Shown here piece after piece: positions 16,835-25,515 of a stretch of 64,000 nt of DNA. The stretch lies in assembly GCA_038230275.1 (NCBI GenBank), contig JBBRNO010000015.1:18977-82976 (forward strand), read 5' to 3'. The notes under the pieces are model-generated. The model saw nothing but the letters and a program-made list of their open reading frames with translations. It was not told the DNA's origin and did no database searches. Within the stretch, counting starts at the first letter, position 1; the number at the start of each line of letters is the position of its first letter. This DNA is from JANXXV01 sp038230275 (GTDB lineage: Bacteria > Acidobacteriota > Terriglobia > Bryobacterales > Bryobacteraceae). A program made the translations under genes and the position numbers.

Positions 16835-17969
16835 ATGACCCTCGAAGAGTTAGAAAGGGAGTACGTTTCGCTCCGCCAGCAGGCCGACGCTGTGCGGAGC
16901 TATCTTTGACGCGCCTGCCAAAAAAGCCCAGCTAGCCAAGACCGAAGCCGAAATCAGTTCTCCGGATTTCTGGAATCAGCCGGAAAAAAGCCAGAAAATT
17001 ATGCAGGACCGCAAGCGCCTGGAAGAAGGCATTGCCCAGGAATCGCAGATTGCCACCCAGACCGCGGACCTGGATACCCTGTTTGAACTCATGCGCGAAG
17101 GTGAGGATGTTGGCTCCGAAATCGAGCGCGAAATGAAGAGCTCCGCGCAGATATTGGAGAAGCTGCAAACCGGCATGCTGCTCTCCGGCGACAACGACAA
17201 AACCAGCGCCATTCTGACCATTCATCCCGGCGCCGGTGGTACCGAAAGCCAGGACTGGGCCGAGATGCTGCTGCGGACTTATCTCCGCTGGGCCGAGCGT
17301 AACGGCTATGAGGCTATCGTCACAGATCGTTTGGAAGGCGATGGCGCGGGCATCAAATCCGCCACCATTGAAGTAAACGGTGAGAACGCGTTCGGTCTGT
17401 TGCAATCGGAAATCGGCGTGCACCGGTTGGTGCGGATCTCTCCGTTCGATTCGGCGGCCCGGCGGCATACCTCGTTCGCGTCGGTCTTTGTCTATCCGCA
17501 GATCGACGACGAGATCAAGATCGATCTGAAACCGGAAGACCTTCGCGTGGATACTTTCCGGGCAGGCGGAGCGGGCGGCCAGCACGTCAACCGTACCGAT
17601 TCCGCCGTTCGCATGACGCATCTTCCAACGGGCTTGGTGGTGCAGTGCCAGAATGAGCGGTCCCAGCATAAAAACAGGGCCAGTGCGCTGAAACAGATGC
17701 GTGCCAAGCTCTACGAATTCGAGCTCGACAAGAAGAAGGATGAAGAGCGGAAGGTAGAAGATTCCAAGCTGGGAATCAACTTCGGCAGTCAGATCCGCAG
17801 CTACGTGCTGGCCCCTTACCGCATGATCAAAGACCACCGCACAAAGCTCGCCGTTGGCGATGTGGACCGTGTCCTGGACGGCGATCTGGACGAGTTCATT
17901 CACGCCTTCCTGGTTTTCAAGCGTACGGGAAAAACGGCCGGCGACGCGAAAGACGATCTGCCGGATTGA
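16835..17969 (+). CDS. prfB: Peptide chain release factor 2 (programmed +1 frameshift)
   Basis: The gene is read in two frames. From ATG 16835 frame one encodes 24 residues and reaches TGA at 16907-16909; a +1 shift at CTT TGA C continues from GAC 16908 to the stop at 17969, giving a full-length RF2 of about 377 residues. The second frame has the SPF tripeptide that reads UGA (RISPFDSAARRH), the GGQ motif that triggers hydrolysis (RAGGAGGQHVNRTDSAVR), and a normal C-terminus. A purely single-frame reading from ATG 17001 would miss the N-terminal helices. The Sua5 gene begins 24 nt downstream. Confidence 0.95.
16894..16910 (+). promoter_or_regulatory. prfB programmed frameshift site
   Basis: An internal Shine-Dalgarno-like GGAG a few bases before the slippery TAT CTT TGA C. 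This is the classical autoregulatory element: when RF2 is scarce the ribosome pauses at the in-frame UGA and slips +1, restoring RF2 synthesis. All key bases (CTT, TGA and the following C) are conserved. Confidence 0.93.
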
Positions 17970-17993
17970 TCGAAACAAAGTGATCGGAACAGC

Positions 17994-18911
17994 ATGGTAG
18001 ATGGGGAAGACCTTCGGCGTGCCGCGGCATTGTTGCGCGCCGGCCGGCTGGTCGCATTTCCCACGGAGACGGTTTACGGCTTGGGCGCTAGCGCTCTGGA
18101 TGCCGAAGCCGTCGGCCGCATCTTCGCCGCCAAGGGCCGCCCGGACACCAGTCCGCTGATTGTCCACGTCGATTCGGTGGAGATGGCACGGGAACTGGTG
18201 ACCGAATGGCCGCGCTCCGCCGATGTCCTAGCAGCCCAATTCTGGCCTGGGCCGTTGACCCTGGTTCTTCCGAAGAGAGCACACGTGCCTGATCGCGTGA
18301 CAGCCGGGTTGGGCACCGTCGGCCTGCGCATCCCGGCCCATCCGCTGGCGCTGGCGTTGCTCCGTGCAGCCGGTATCCCGCTGGCGGCCCCCAGCGCGAA
18401 TCGTTTCACCGAACTTTCCCCCACCACCGCCGCGCATGTTCGCGCAGCGCTGGGCGACCGCGTGGATCTGGTTCTCGATGGCGGACCCTGTGCCGTGGGA
18501 ATCGAATCCACCGTCTTATCCTTAGCCGGCGGGGTTCCCCGGCTGCTGCGTCCGGGCATGATCACCCAAGCGCAGATGGAAAGCATCATTGGCCCGATTT
18601 TTAGTCCTGCTCCGAGCGAGGGCCCCCACGCAGCTCCGGGAATGCATCCGCAGCACTATCAGCCGAAGACTCCGCTGCTGGTCGGCCCGCCGCTCACGCA
18701 AGGCCATGGCGCGTACTTGTGGTGGAGCGAAGCACACACGTCCGCCCGGTCCATCCAGATGCCGGCCGATCCCTCCGCCTATGCTGCTTTGTTGTACGAA
18801 ACACTACATCGCTTAGACACCGAAGGCTTGGACTATATTGCAGTGGAACCGGTTCCGCCCGGGGTGGAATGGGCAGGCATCCGCGACCGCTTGCACCGTG
18901 CCGCCCGCTGA
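17994..18911 (+). CDS. sua5: L-threonylcarbamoyladenylate synthase (Sua5 type)
   Basis: 305 residues. Makes threonylcarbamoyl-AMP from Thr, bicarbonate and ATP for the t6A modification of ANN-decoding tRNAs. The YrdC/TsaC domain (about 1-195) shows GRLVAFPTETVYGLGA, KGRPDTSPLIVH, FWPGPLTLVL, GLRIPAHP and APSANRFTELSPTTAAHV. The HPQHYQPKTPLL segment begins the extra C-terminal Sua5 domain, so it is the long Sua5 form rather than short TsaC. Probably co-transcribed with prfB, 24 nt upstream. Confidence 0.93.
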   Translation: MVDGEDLRRAAALLRAGRLVAFPTETVYGLGASALDAEAVGRIFAAKGRPDTSPLIVHVDSVEMARELVTEWPRSADVLAAQFWPGPLTLVLPKRAHVPDRVTAGLGTVGLRIPAHPLALALLRAAGIPLAAPSANRFTELSPTTAAHVRAALGDRVDLVLDGGPCAVGIESTVLSLAGGVPRLLRPGMITQAQMESIIGPIFSPAPSEGPHAAPGMHPQHYQPKTPLLVGPPLTQGHGAYLWWSEAHTSARSIQMPADPSAYAALLYETLHRLDTEGLDYIAVEPVPPGVEWAGIRDRLHRAAR

Positions 18912-19096
18912 GGTTTGAGAGCCGGAGATCGCGTGTCAATCGGTTGATGGCAAGCACCTCGCGAAGCGCAGGTCTACAGCTCTCCTTCCGATCTAAGCAG
19001 ATTTCTCCCTTCCGCCAATAGTCCCCAAACGCAACATTCCAGCGGCTATTTTGGTAGAGGTCATCCTGCTCATCTGAGGGTATTTCCATCGTCCTA

Positions 19097-19102
19097 TATA
19101 AT
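19097..19102 (+). promoter_or_regulatory. Candidate -10 box of the MFS operon, perhaps leaderless
   Basis: A perfect TATAAT hexamer lies 7 nt before the ATG at 19110. If used, transcription would start at or just before the start codon, giving a leaderless mRNA. There is no good -35 hexamer at the right distance and no Shine-Dalgarno. Suggestive only. Confidence 0.35.
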
Positions 19103-19109
19103 CGCTGCA

Positions 19110-20336
19110 ATGCCTTCGGACACCCTGGATCGTGCACGCTGGTGGGTTCTGTCGTTGCTATTTATCGCGACGACGATCAATTACCTGGACCGCATCGTCT
19201 TCTCCGTGCTGGTCCCGGTGATCCGCGAAGATCTTCATCTCACCACCGAGCAGTACGGTTACATCAACGGCGCTTTCCAGATCGCCTACACGGTTGGATT
19301 TCTGGCCATGGGAAAGCTGATCGACAAGTTTGGCACCAGGATCGGCTACGCTTTCGCCATCGCCTGGTGGTCTTTGGCAGCTGGGTTCCACGCTTTTTCC
19401 GGCTCCGCTTTGTCTCTCAGTTTCTGGCGCGCCATGCTCGGGTTGGGGGAAGCCGGCAACTTTCCAGCGGCTATCAAATCCGTAGCGGAATGGTTCCCCA
19501 AGAAAGATAGAGCTTTCGCCACAGGCATCTTCAACGCAGGTTCGAATGTAGCCTCCATGGTGGGCCCGCCGCTCTTCGTTCTGGCGGCGGTGAAATTCGG
19601 TTGGCGTTCCTGCTTTGTCGTCACCGCATCTCTTGGTTTCGCCTGGCTGCTGCTGTGGTGGTTCACTTGCCCCTCGCCTCCGCTGCGCGCCGAGGAGATC
19701 TCAGAACCAAAAATCCGTTGGGCTAAAGCGTTCACCTTCCGCGAGACCTGGGGCCTGGCACTGGCCAAATTCTTCACCGACCCCGTCTGGTGGTTCTATC
19801 TCTACTGGCTTCCGCCGTATTTGTTTGATGTCCGGCACTTCAACATGCAGGCCATCGGATGGGCGCTACCGGTTATCTATCTCACCGCGGATATCGGCAG
19901 CGTGGGTGGCGGCTGGCTTTCGGGCTATTTCATCCGCCGCGGTTGGAGCACGCCAAAGGCGCGCAAAACCACACTTGCCATATTCGCGTGCATGATGCCC
20001 ATTGCTGCCTTGTCCGTACTGGCCACCAATCCCATCGTTGCCATTGCGTTGGTGTGCGTGGCAACCGCCGCGCATCAAGGCTGGTCGGCAAATCTTTACA
20101 CCACCGCGTCCGATGTGTTTCCCAACAATGCGGTGGGCTCGGTCACCGGAATTGGAGCCTGTTTCGGCGGCCTCGGCGGCGTGCTTTTCTCTGCGCTCAT
20201 CCCAGGCTACGTAGTCTCGCATTTCGGATACACGCCCGTTTTCCTCACCATGGGCTGCTTCCACCTGATCGCTCTCTTCTTCCTCAATAAATACATGGGA
20301 CAAATGAAACCAATCGAAGAACCGGTGGCTGCTTAA
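19110..20336 (+). CDS. MFS transporter, anion:cation symporter (ExuT-like) family
   Basis: 408 residues with about 12 hydrophobic segments. Signature pieces of the ACS family: INYLDRIVFSVLVPVIREDL in TM1, GKLIDKFGTRIGYAFAI in the loop 2-3 region, and GLGEAGNFPAAIKSVAEWFPKKDRA after TM4. Members import hexuronates, galactonate and similar organic anions with protons; the exact substrate is unknown. Its stop overlaps the ATG of a second transporter of the same family (TAATG), so they are translated together. Confidence 0.88.
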   Translation: MPSDTLDRARWWVLSLLFIATTINYLDRIVFSVLVPVIREDLHLTTEQYGYINGAFQIAYTVGFLAMGKLIDKFGTRIGYAFAIAWWSLAAGFHAFSGSALSLSFWRAMLGLGEAGNFPAAIKSVAEWFPKKDRAFATGIFNAGSNVASMVGPPLFVLAAVKFGWRSCFVVTASLGFAWLLLWWFTCPSPPLRAEEISEPKIRWAKAFTFRETWGLALAKFFTDPVWWFYLYWLPPYLFDVRHFNMQAIGWALPVIYLTADIGSVGGGWLSGYFIRRGWSTPKARKTTLAIFACMMPIAALSVLATNPIVAIALVCVATAAHQGWSANLYTTASDVFPNNAVGSVTGIGACFGGLGGVLFSALIPGYVVSHFGYTPVFLTMGCFHLIALFFLNKYMGQMKPIEEPVAA

Positions 20337-21568
20337 TGGGAACCGTCCGCTACCGCGTTCTCGGAATGGCCGTCTGCCTGGCCTTCATCACTTATCTTGA
20401 TCGCGTTTGCATCTCCGTCACCGCGCCTGCCATCATGCGCGATATTGGCCTCACCAAGCTGCAAATGAGCTTCGTGTTCAGCGCCTTCACGGTAGCCTAC
20501 GGGTTGTTCGAAATCCCTTCCGGCTGGTGGGGAGATAAGGTGGGTACGCGCCGTGTACTGATGCGCATCGTTGTTTGGTGGTCCACCTTTACCATGGCGA
20601 CGGCTGCTGCGTTCAGTTACGGATCGCTGCTGGTAATCCGGTTTCTATTCGGAATCGGTGAAGCCGGCGCATGGCCGAACGTAGCGAAAACATTTTCGCG
20701 ATGGTTTCCCGTTTCCGAGCGTGGCACCGCGCAGGGCATCTTCTTCATGGGCGCGCATCTCGGTGGCGGCGTCACGCCGTTTATCGTGGTGGCGCTCACC
20801 TCATGGCTGGGCTGGCGCGCGGTGTTCCCTATCTTCGGCGCAGTCGGATTCGTGTGGGCCGCCGCCTGGTACTGGTGGTTCCGTGACGATCCGGCGGAGC
20901 ACCCGTCCGTGCGCGAGCCCGAACTGTTGCACATTCGCGATGGCCGCATCGCGGTGGTCCGCACCGGCCACTCCGGTATGTGGAATTCCAGCATCCTGTT
21001 CCTGTGCCTGATGTACTTCACCCAGACCTACGGCTTCTATTTCTTCATCACCTGGCTGCCCACCTATCTGGAAAAGCAGAAGGGACTTGCGTCAACACAG
21101 CTAAGCCTGATGACCGGTCTGCCCATGCTGTTGAGCGTAATTGCCGACCTGACCGGCGGCATTACGACGGATCGTATGACCAGGCGCTTCGGTCTACGCA
21201 TTGGCCGTTGCGCCGTGGGCGGAGTCTCGCTATTCGCCGCCGGCATATTCGTAATTAGTGGTGCCTATATTTCCAATCCACTGCTCTCCGGCCTGTTAAT
21301 CGCCATGGCGGGCGCAAGTGCAAACTTCTTGTTAGGCGCCGCGTGGGGAGCGTGCGTGGATATCGCCGGGGACCGTGCCGGGGTAGTTAGTGCCTTCATG
21401 AATACGGGCGGGCAGGTGGGCGGAGCGCTCAGTCCGGTAGTATTTGCGCTGCTAACGGAAGGAAAAAGCGATTGGTCGGCACCGCTCTATCTGACCGGCG
21501 TTCTCTACATTTTGGGTGCGGCCTGCTGGATCGGAATCCGGCCGGATCGAGCACAGATACCTGAATAA
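20336..21568 (+). CDS. MFS transporter, second ACS-family member
   Basis: 410 residues, about 12 membrane segments. TM1 contains ITYLDRVCISVTAPAIMRDI; loop 2-3 has WWGDKVGTRRVLM; after TM4 comes GIGEAGAWPNVAKTFSRWFP. It is related to, but clearly diverged from, the upstream transporter (one-nucleotide overlap). Two full-length 12-TM carriers in one overlapping pair suggest uptake of two related acids, rather than a heteromeric carrier. No catabolic genes sit beside them to reveal the substrate. Confidence 0.87.
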   Translation: MGTVRYRVLGMAVCLAFITYLDRVCISVTAPAIMRDIGLTKLQMSFVFSAFTVAYGLFEIPSGWWGDKVGTRRVLMRIVVWWSTFTMATAAAFSYGSLLVIRFLFGIGEAGAWPNVAKTFSRWFPVSERGTAQGIFFMGAHLGGGVTPFIVVALTSWLGWRAVFPIFGAVGFVWAAAWYWWFRDDPAEHPSVREPELLHIRDGRIAVVRTGHSGMWNSSILFLCLMYFTQTYGFYFFITWLPTYLEKQKGLASTQLSLMTGLPMLLSVIADLTGGITTDRMTRRFGLRIGRCAVGGVSLFAAGIFVISGAYISNPLLSGLLIAMAGASANFLLGAAWGACVDIAGDRAGVVSAFMNTGGQVGGALSPVVFALLTEGKSDWSAPLYLTGVLYILGAACWIGIRPDRAQIPE

Positions 21569-21587
21569 TGATTTCGCTCTCCAGAGT

Positions 21588-21613
21588 GTGTATAATAATC
21601 CATAGAGGTACAC
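21588..21613 (+). promoter_or_regulatory. Candidate promoter/operator of vapBC
   Basis: TATAAT at 21591-21596 lies inside a short inverted repeat, GTGTA (21588-21592) and TACAC (21609-21613), directly upstream of vapB. VapBC complexes usually repress their own promoter by binding such a palindrome. The GAGG within it can serve as ribosome binding site for vapB at 21618. Confidence 0.45.
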
Positions 21614-21617
21614 ATCG

Positions 21618-21812
21618 ATGCGCACGAACATCGTGATTGACGATAAATTGATGAAGGACGTTCTAAGCACCACCGGCTTGAAAACCAAGCGCGAGGCAGT
21701 AGAGGAGGGTTTGCGGACGGTGCTGCGCCTAGGTAGACAGACGCAGATTCGCAAGCTTCGCGGCAAAGTGAACTGGCAGGGCGATCTTGACGCCATGAGG
21801 CGCGATCATTGA
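21618..21812 (+). CDS. vapB: VapB-type antitoxin
   Basis: 64 residues. The N-terminal MRTNIVIDDKLMKDVLSTTG with TKREAVEEGLRTVLRL is the ribbon-helix-helix / VapB (DUF2191-like) pattern; the C-terminal KLRGKVNWQGDLDAMRRDH is the toxin-binding tail. It overlaps the toxin gene by 4 nt (TTGA). Represses its own operon with VapC and blocks the toxin. Confidence 0.88.
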   Translation: MRTNIVIDDKLMKDVLSTTGLKTKREAVEEGLRTVLRLGRQTQIRKLRGKVNWQGDLDAMRRDH

Positions 21813-22201
21813 TTCTGGTCGATTCCAGCACATGGATTGACTACTTCAGGGGCACGATCACGCCTCAGACGGAGATGTTAGACCGGCTGCTTGGCCAGGA
21901 ACTGTTGGCCGTCGGGGACTTGATTCTCACGGAAGTCCTGCAAGGTTTTAGCAATGAAGGCGACTTCAACGAAGTCAGAAAAATGCTGACTTCGTTGACA
22001 GTGGTAGATCTGGGTGGACAGAAAATCGCGATTCAAGCGGCAAAGAACTTCCGGGTGTTGCGCAATCTCGGTGTAACCGTTCGCAAAACCATCGATACCG
22101 TGATTGCTACCAACTGCATCGAGAACGGGTATTCCCTGCTGCACAATGACCGGGACTTTCATCCATTTGTCATGCACCTTGGCCTGCGTGTCGTGGTGTG
22201 A
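21809..22201 (+). CDS. vapC: VapC-type PIN-domain ribonuclease toxin
   Basis: 130 residues, TTG start at 21809 inside the vapB stop. The PIN fold is clear: ILVDSSTWIDYFRG with the first Asp, LTEVLQGF with the conserved Glu, RKTIDTVIATNCIENG with the third acidic residue, and LLHNDRDFHP with the last Asp. VapC toxins cut tRNA or rRNA. Pair looks complete and probably functional. Confidence 0.9.
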   Translation: MILVDSSTWIDYFRGTITPQTEMLDRLLGQELLAVGDLILTEVLQGFSNEGDFNEVRKMLTSLTVVDLGGQKIAIQAAKNFRVLRNLGVTVRKTIDTVIATNCIENGYSLLHNDRDFHPFVMHLGLRVVV

Positions 22202-22212
22202 CAGCCGTAACT

Positions 22213-22318
22213 TGTACGCTGAATTTTCGTGCACTACTCCCTCACGGTCGCGGCTCATACGGCGTTTCCGAGGCGCGACCGTGAGGGGGTGCTGTGCACG
22301 AACTCTTGCAAGCAGGTA
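22213..22318. repeat. Palindromic repeat element between convergent genes
   Basis: A 14-bp perfect inverted repeat, CCCTCACGGTCGCG (22239-22252) with its complement at 22274-22287, nested in outer arms TTCGTGCAC (22226-22234) / GTGCACGAA (22294-22302). It lies between vapC and the convergent Dabb gene and could act as a two-way terminator. Its core (CCTnACnGTCGCGGCTC) resembles the interior of the MITE at 45.5 kb, so both may belong to one dispersed repeat family. Confidence 0.7.
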
Positions 22319-22675
22319 CTAGTTCGTAATATCGTGAGTGGTGCTTTCTTCCCGCACCGGCTGATAGACCTCATAGAAGGCCTTTTGCGCCGGGCTGTCA
22401 GCGTAATCCTTAAGCGACTTTTCGCTTTCAAACTCCATCACGACAGCACTCGTGTAGCCCTTCCCCTGCACCTTGATGGACCGGATCCACACGCGCTTGA
22501 TACCGGGATAAAGCTTGGCGGCAGCTTCCACGCCTCCAATCGCTTTCGCCTTCTGCGCGTCGGTGGTTCCATCTTTCCACTTAATGGTGATGCAATGGAT
22601 GACGGTCTTCGGCATCTCGGCCGCGAATACCATGCTGGCTGTCAGTAGCGCCATGGCTGCAATCAACTTCTTCAT
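22319..22675 (-). CDS. Secreted Dabb-domain protein
   Basis: 118 residues. A clean signal peptide (MKKLIAAMALLTASMVFAA) is followed by a single stress-responsive alpha/beta barrel (Dabb) domain: VIHCITIKWKDGTTDAQKAK, KRVWIRSIKVQGKGYTSAVVMEFES and FYEVYQPVREES. The domain is a ferredoxin-like dimeric fold; the role of the secreted form is unknown. It is the last gene of a tight minus-strand run (4 nt after the preceding gene). Confidence 0.82.
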   Translation of the reverse strand: MKKLIAAMALLTASMVFAAEMPKTVIHCITIKWKDGTTDAQKAKAIGGVEAAAKLYPGIKRVWIRSIKVQGKGYTSAVVMEFESEKSLKDYADSPAQKAFYEVYQPVREESTTHDITN

Positions 22676-22679
22676 TGTC

Positions 22680-23075
22680 TTAAGCTCCTTTTTGAAATAA
22701 CTGGGATTCCCGATTCCGGATACCCGACCATTCCTCGCAAATTACAATCGAGTTGAACGGGTTTCTTGACATGAACTTCAGCCCTACCGGTCCGATCAGA
22801 GTCTCCGGATCGACGTTGATCCGGTCTTTCAGGGTAGAGATGTCTTGCGAAGCCGCATATTCCACTCCCCTTATGGAATACGAATAGTAGACAATTCCGT
22901 CACTAGCTTCATGTATCGTCGCATCGCCCATCCGGCCGTGCCTGTGTATGGCCAACCGCCGAAGCCGTTCCCGCTCCGCAGGACTCTTCCGCCGGCGCCA
23001 TACAATCACGATGGCCGCCGCAATCGTGACGGCCGTCACACCAGCTACAAAAGTAAGTTCCTCCGGCGCCCGCAT
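22680..23075 (-). CDS. Uncharacterised membrane-anchored protein
   Basis: 131 residues. One N-terminal transmembrane helix (about 8-25) ends in WRRRKSPAERERLRRLA, then a soluble domain with GRMGDATIHEASDGIVYYSYSIRGVEY and a C-terminal CEEWSGIRNRESQLF. The sequence pattern looks like a conserved acidobacterial hypothetical. It abuts the upstream transaldolase-like gene directly, so the two are co-transcribed. Function unknown. Confidence 0.7.
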   Translation of the reverse strand: MRAPEELTFVAGVTAVTIAAAIVIVWRRRKSPAERERLRRLAIHRHGRMGDATIHEASDGIVYYSYSIRGVEYAASQDISTLKDRINVDPETLIGPVGLKFMSRNPFNSIVICEEWSGIRNRESQLFQKGA

Positions 23076-23738
23076 CTAACGGGCTGCGGGCGTTTCGCTG
23101 AAAACTTTGCCCCAATCCTTTAAGAACTGCTCCAGACCTTTATCGGTCAGCGGATGGCTGAACAGCGCATCCAAAGTCTTGAACGGCATGGTGCCGATAT
23201 CCGCACCGGCTTTCGCCGTTTCAATCACGTGATTCGTAGTTCGCAGCGACGCGGCCAGAATCTCAGTCTTGTAGCCGTAGTTCTGGTAGACCTGCACAAT
23301 ATCGTGAATCAACTGCATGCCATCGATGCCGATGTCGTCCAACCGGCCAACGAACGGGCTGATGATGTAAGCCCCGGCCTTCGCCGCAAGCAGTGCCTGC
23401 GCCGCGGTGAAACACAGTGTCACATTCAGGCGGATGCCTTCTTTGCTCAAAGTGGAGCAGGCGCGAATGCCATCGCGCGTAAGCGGAACCTTCACCACTA
23501 CATTTTTGTGGATCTTCGCCAGCAGCCGGCCTTCGCGAATCATGTCTTCGGCGGCGGTACCCACCACTTCGGCGCTCACGTCGCCGTCCACAATCTCACA
23601 AATCTTTGCGATCTGTTCTTCAATCGGCCGGCCTTCGCGCGCGATCAGCGTAGGGTTGGTGGTAACGCCGTCGACGATGCCCCAGGCAGCGCCTTTCTTC
23701 AACTCGTCTAGGTTTGCTGTATCGAGAAATATTTTCAT
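23076..23738 (-). CDS. fsa: Fructose-6-phosphate aldolase / short transaldolase
   Basis: 220 residues, the compact TalC/FSA size. Features: MKIFLDTANLDELKK, GVTTNPTLIAREG, the Schiff-base lysine in NVVVKVPLTRDG (about residue 85), NVTLCFTAAQALLAAKAGA and ISPFVGRLDDIG, then ILAASLRTTNHV. These enzymes cleave fructose-6-phosphate or transfer dihydroxyacetone; sequence alone does not separate the two activities. Sits 6 nt after the FAH-family gene. Confidence 0.9.
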   Translation of the reverse strand: MKIFLDTANLDELKKGAAWGIVDGVTTNPTLIAREGRPIEEQIAKICEIVDGDVSAEVVGTAAEDMIREGRLLAKIHKNVVVKVPLTRDGIRACSTLSKEGIRLNVTLCFTAAQALLAAKAGAYIISPFVGRLDDIGIDGMQLIHDIVQVYQNYGYKTEILAASLRTTNHVIETAKAGADIGTMPFKTLDALFSHPLTDKGLEQFLKDWGKVFSETPAAR

Positions 23739-23744
23739 GAATGA

Positions 23745-24365
23745 CTACCCTCGGATGACTGGATTCCGCAAAATGCCGATGCCTTCGATCTCGACCTGAA
23801 CCGTATCGCCGGGCTGCATGGGACCGACGCCGGAGGGCGTTCCGGTAGCAATCAGGTCGCCTGGCTCCAAGGTCATAAATTGTGTAACGTACTCAATGAT
23901 AACATCCACCGGAAAGATCAAATCCGTGATAGGAGCGTCCTGTTTCACCACGCCATTCAGCAGCGTGCGCACCCGGATCTGCGCAAAATCCACCTCATCC
24001 CGCGGCGCCACTCGCGGGCCAACGGGACAAAACGTATCGCAACCTTTTCCGCGCGTCCATTGCCCATCGCGCCGTTGCAGATCCCGCGCCGTAACATCGT
24101 TCACGCACGTGTAGCCGAAAATGTAACCGAATGCATCGGCGGCCTTCACATGTTTCGCCCGCTTGCCAATGACGACGCCCAACTCGCCTTCGAAGTGGAG
24201 ATTCTCAGTGATGGCCGGATAGACAATCGGCTCGCCGTTCGCAATCAGCGACGAGGGCGGCTTCAGAAAGATCAGCGGCTCTTTCGGAACTTCGTTTCCC
24301 AGTTCCTTGGCATGTTCGACGTAGTTGCGCCCAACGCAGACGATTTTGGATGGTTTGATGTTCAT
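23745..24365 (-). CDS. Fumarylacetoacetate hydrolase (FAH) family protein
   Basis: 206 residues. The catalytic core of the FAH family: KIVCVGRNYVEHAKELGN, LKPPSSLI, the metal-ligand glutamates in HFEGELGVVIG, GYTCVNDVTARDLQ, KGCDTFCPVGP and GTPSGVGPMQPGD. Members hydrolyse or decarboxylate diketo acids such as acylpyruvates or oxaloacetate; the small size fits acylpyruvase-type members. First gene of the FAH / fsa / membrane protein / Dabb run. Confidence 0.9.
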   Translation of the reverse strand: MNIKPSKIVCVGRNYVEHAKELGNEVPKEPLIFLKPPSSLIANGEPIVYPAITENLHFEGELGVVIGKRAKHVKAADAFGYIFGYTCVNDVTARDLQRRDGQWTRGKGCDTFCPVGPRVAPRDEVDFAQIRVRTLLNGVVKQDAPITDLIFPVDVIIEYVTQFMTLEPGDLIATGTPSGVGPMQPGDTVQVEIEGIGILRNPVIRG

Positions 24366-24370
24366 GTAAA

Positions 24371-24420
24371 AAGGCTCAGCCGTTAGTGTACTGCCGATCC
24401 CCTCTGACGGCTAAGAGCCT
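24371..24420 (-). terminator. Rho-independent terminator after the DinB gene
   Basis: On the minus strand, AGGCTC-tt-AGCCGT pairs with ACGGCTGAGCCT and is followed by TTTTT. It begins at the DinB stop codon and ends just before the start of the FAH gene, so it separates the two transcripts. The stem has a 2-nt bulge. Confidence 0.65.
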
Positions 24421-24967
24421 ATCGGCTCGCCGGCGGAATCACGCCATTCATGCGCGCGTATTCCACCATTTGACCGTAGTGGTCGAAGCTGTGCCACAGC
24501 AAGATACTAACCGAATCAACCCGAGTTCGTTTTTTCGTTGGTGCGAACGGATCGGCGGTCTCCTGAAGCAGGTTGTCATTGGTCAGCGTGGCAACCGCCT
24601 TGTGGGCATACGCAAAGGCGTCCTTGACATACTTGACCACCTCGTCCTTGCTCTTCACGTCGTCAGGGCCATTCTCATCTTTCCCGCCCGCCGACGGATT
24701 TTTCTCGCCCAGCAGAGCCGCGGAAACTTCATACAGCACGAAAGCCGCATGCTTGGATTGCAAAGCAAATGTGCGGACCCCCTTAAACGCGCCATTCGTG
24801 GGAGCGAAGCCGAATTTATCCGCGGGCATCGCCTCAACCAGCGGAACGAACTCGTGCTCCATATTGCGGAGTTGAGTATCGAATACCCTGCGGGCGGAAG
24901 GCGCCTCCGCGGCGGAAAGAGCCGCGGCGAACAGAACGGAACAGAAGAGAGGTCGGAGGAGGGTCAT
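24419..24967 (-). CDS. Secreted DinB-like protein
   Basis: 182 residues with a signal peptide (LLRPLFCSVLFAAALSAAEA). The mature part is a four-helix DinB/YfiT-like bundle: MEHEFVPLVEAMPADKFGFAP, FALQSKHAAFVLYEV, and the C-terminal HSFDHYGQMVEYARMNGVIPP, with His residues positioned for a divalent metal. The superfamily includes thiol transferases and many proteins of unknown role; exported DinB proteins are frequent in Acidobacteria. Confidence 0.83.
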   Translation of the reverse strand: MTLLRPLFCSVLFAAALSAAEAPSARRVFDTQLRNMEHEFVPLVEAMPADKFGFAPTNGAFKGVRTFALQSKHAAFVLYEVSAALLGEKNPSAGGKDENGPDDVKSKDEVVKYVKDAFAYAHKAVATLTNDNLLQETADPFAPTKKRTRVDSVSILLWHSFDHYGQMVEYARMNGVIPPASR

Positions 24968-25033
24968 AGCTGCTATTTTATGACGAGGTCCTGATCGATC
25001 CAGCGCGCGGATTACGCACTAATAGCCGAAACC

Positions 25034-25513
25034 ATGAAAACCACACCCTGTCTACTCCTCGTCTTCCTTACCGCGTCTTTCGCGCAAACCGTGCCAGACG
25101 GAAAACTCACCGTCGCCGGACAGACCACGAAACTGACCCAAGCCTACGCCTATTCGACGAAAGGCTTCTTCGACGAAAAGAAAGATGACACGGTGGTTCT
25201 TCTCACCGACCGCGCAATCACCGACGCGCAACTCCGTGACGGCTTCGCCCTGCGCCATCTAGCCGAAGAAGGCAAACTCACTTTTATTCAGGAGACCATC
25301 AACGCCGCCGGCCAGATCGTCAACTTTACCGTCGGCAACAAGGCATTCAAAATGTCTCCGTCGGGCGGCTCTACTGAGCATCGTTTTGAGGGCAAGCTTG
25401 ACAACAAGTCAATCGCCGGAAAGGTGTTCACCAGAGGCTTGCAGGAATCCTTTGGCGGCACGAAATACGAATACAGCGCCACCTTCCAAGCCCCAGTGCA
25501 ATCGAAGAAGTAG
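25034..25513 (+). CDS. Secreted protein of unknown function
   Basis: 159 residues. N-terminal signal peptide (MKTTPCLLLVFLTASFAQT) and a mature beta-rich domain with VVLLTDRAITDAQLRDGFAL and KGFFDEKKDD. No known motif or cysteine pair. It stands alone between the divergent DinB gene and a convergent secreted-protein gene. No function is assigned. Confidence 0.7.
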   Translation: MKTTPCLLLVFLTASFAQTVPDGKLTVAGQTTKLTQAYAYSTKGFFDEKKDDTVVLLTDRAITDAQLRDGFALRHLAEEGKLTFIQETINAAGQIVNFTVGNKAFKMSPSGGSTEHRFEGKLDNKSIAGKVFTRGLQESFGGTKYEYSATFQAPVQSKK

Positions 25514-25515
25514 CC

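Noticed and set aside
15825..16838. Plus-strand frame opposite the Gfo/Idh/MocA gene
   Set aside because: It overlaps a gene with clear Rossmann and EKP motifs and has no recognisable domain of its own.
16932..18167. Long minus-strand frame opposite prfB
   Set aside because: It is the antisense shadow of a strongly conserved gene (GGQ and SPF motifs on the plus strand); its composition is not protein-like.
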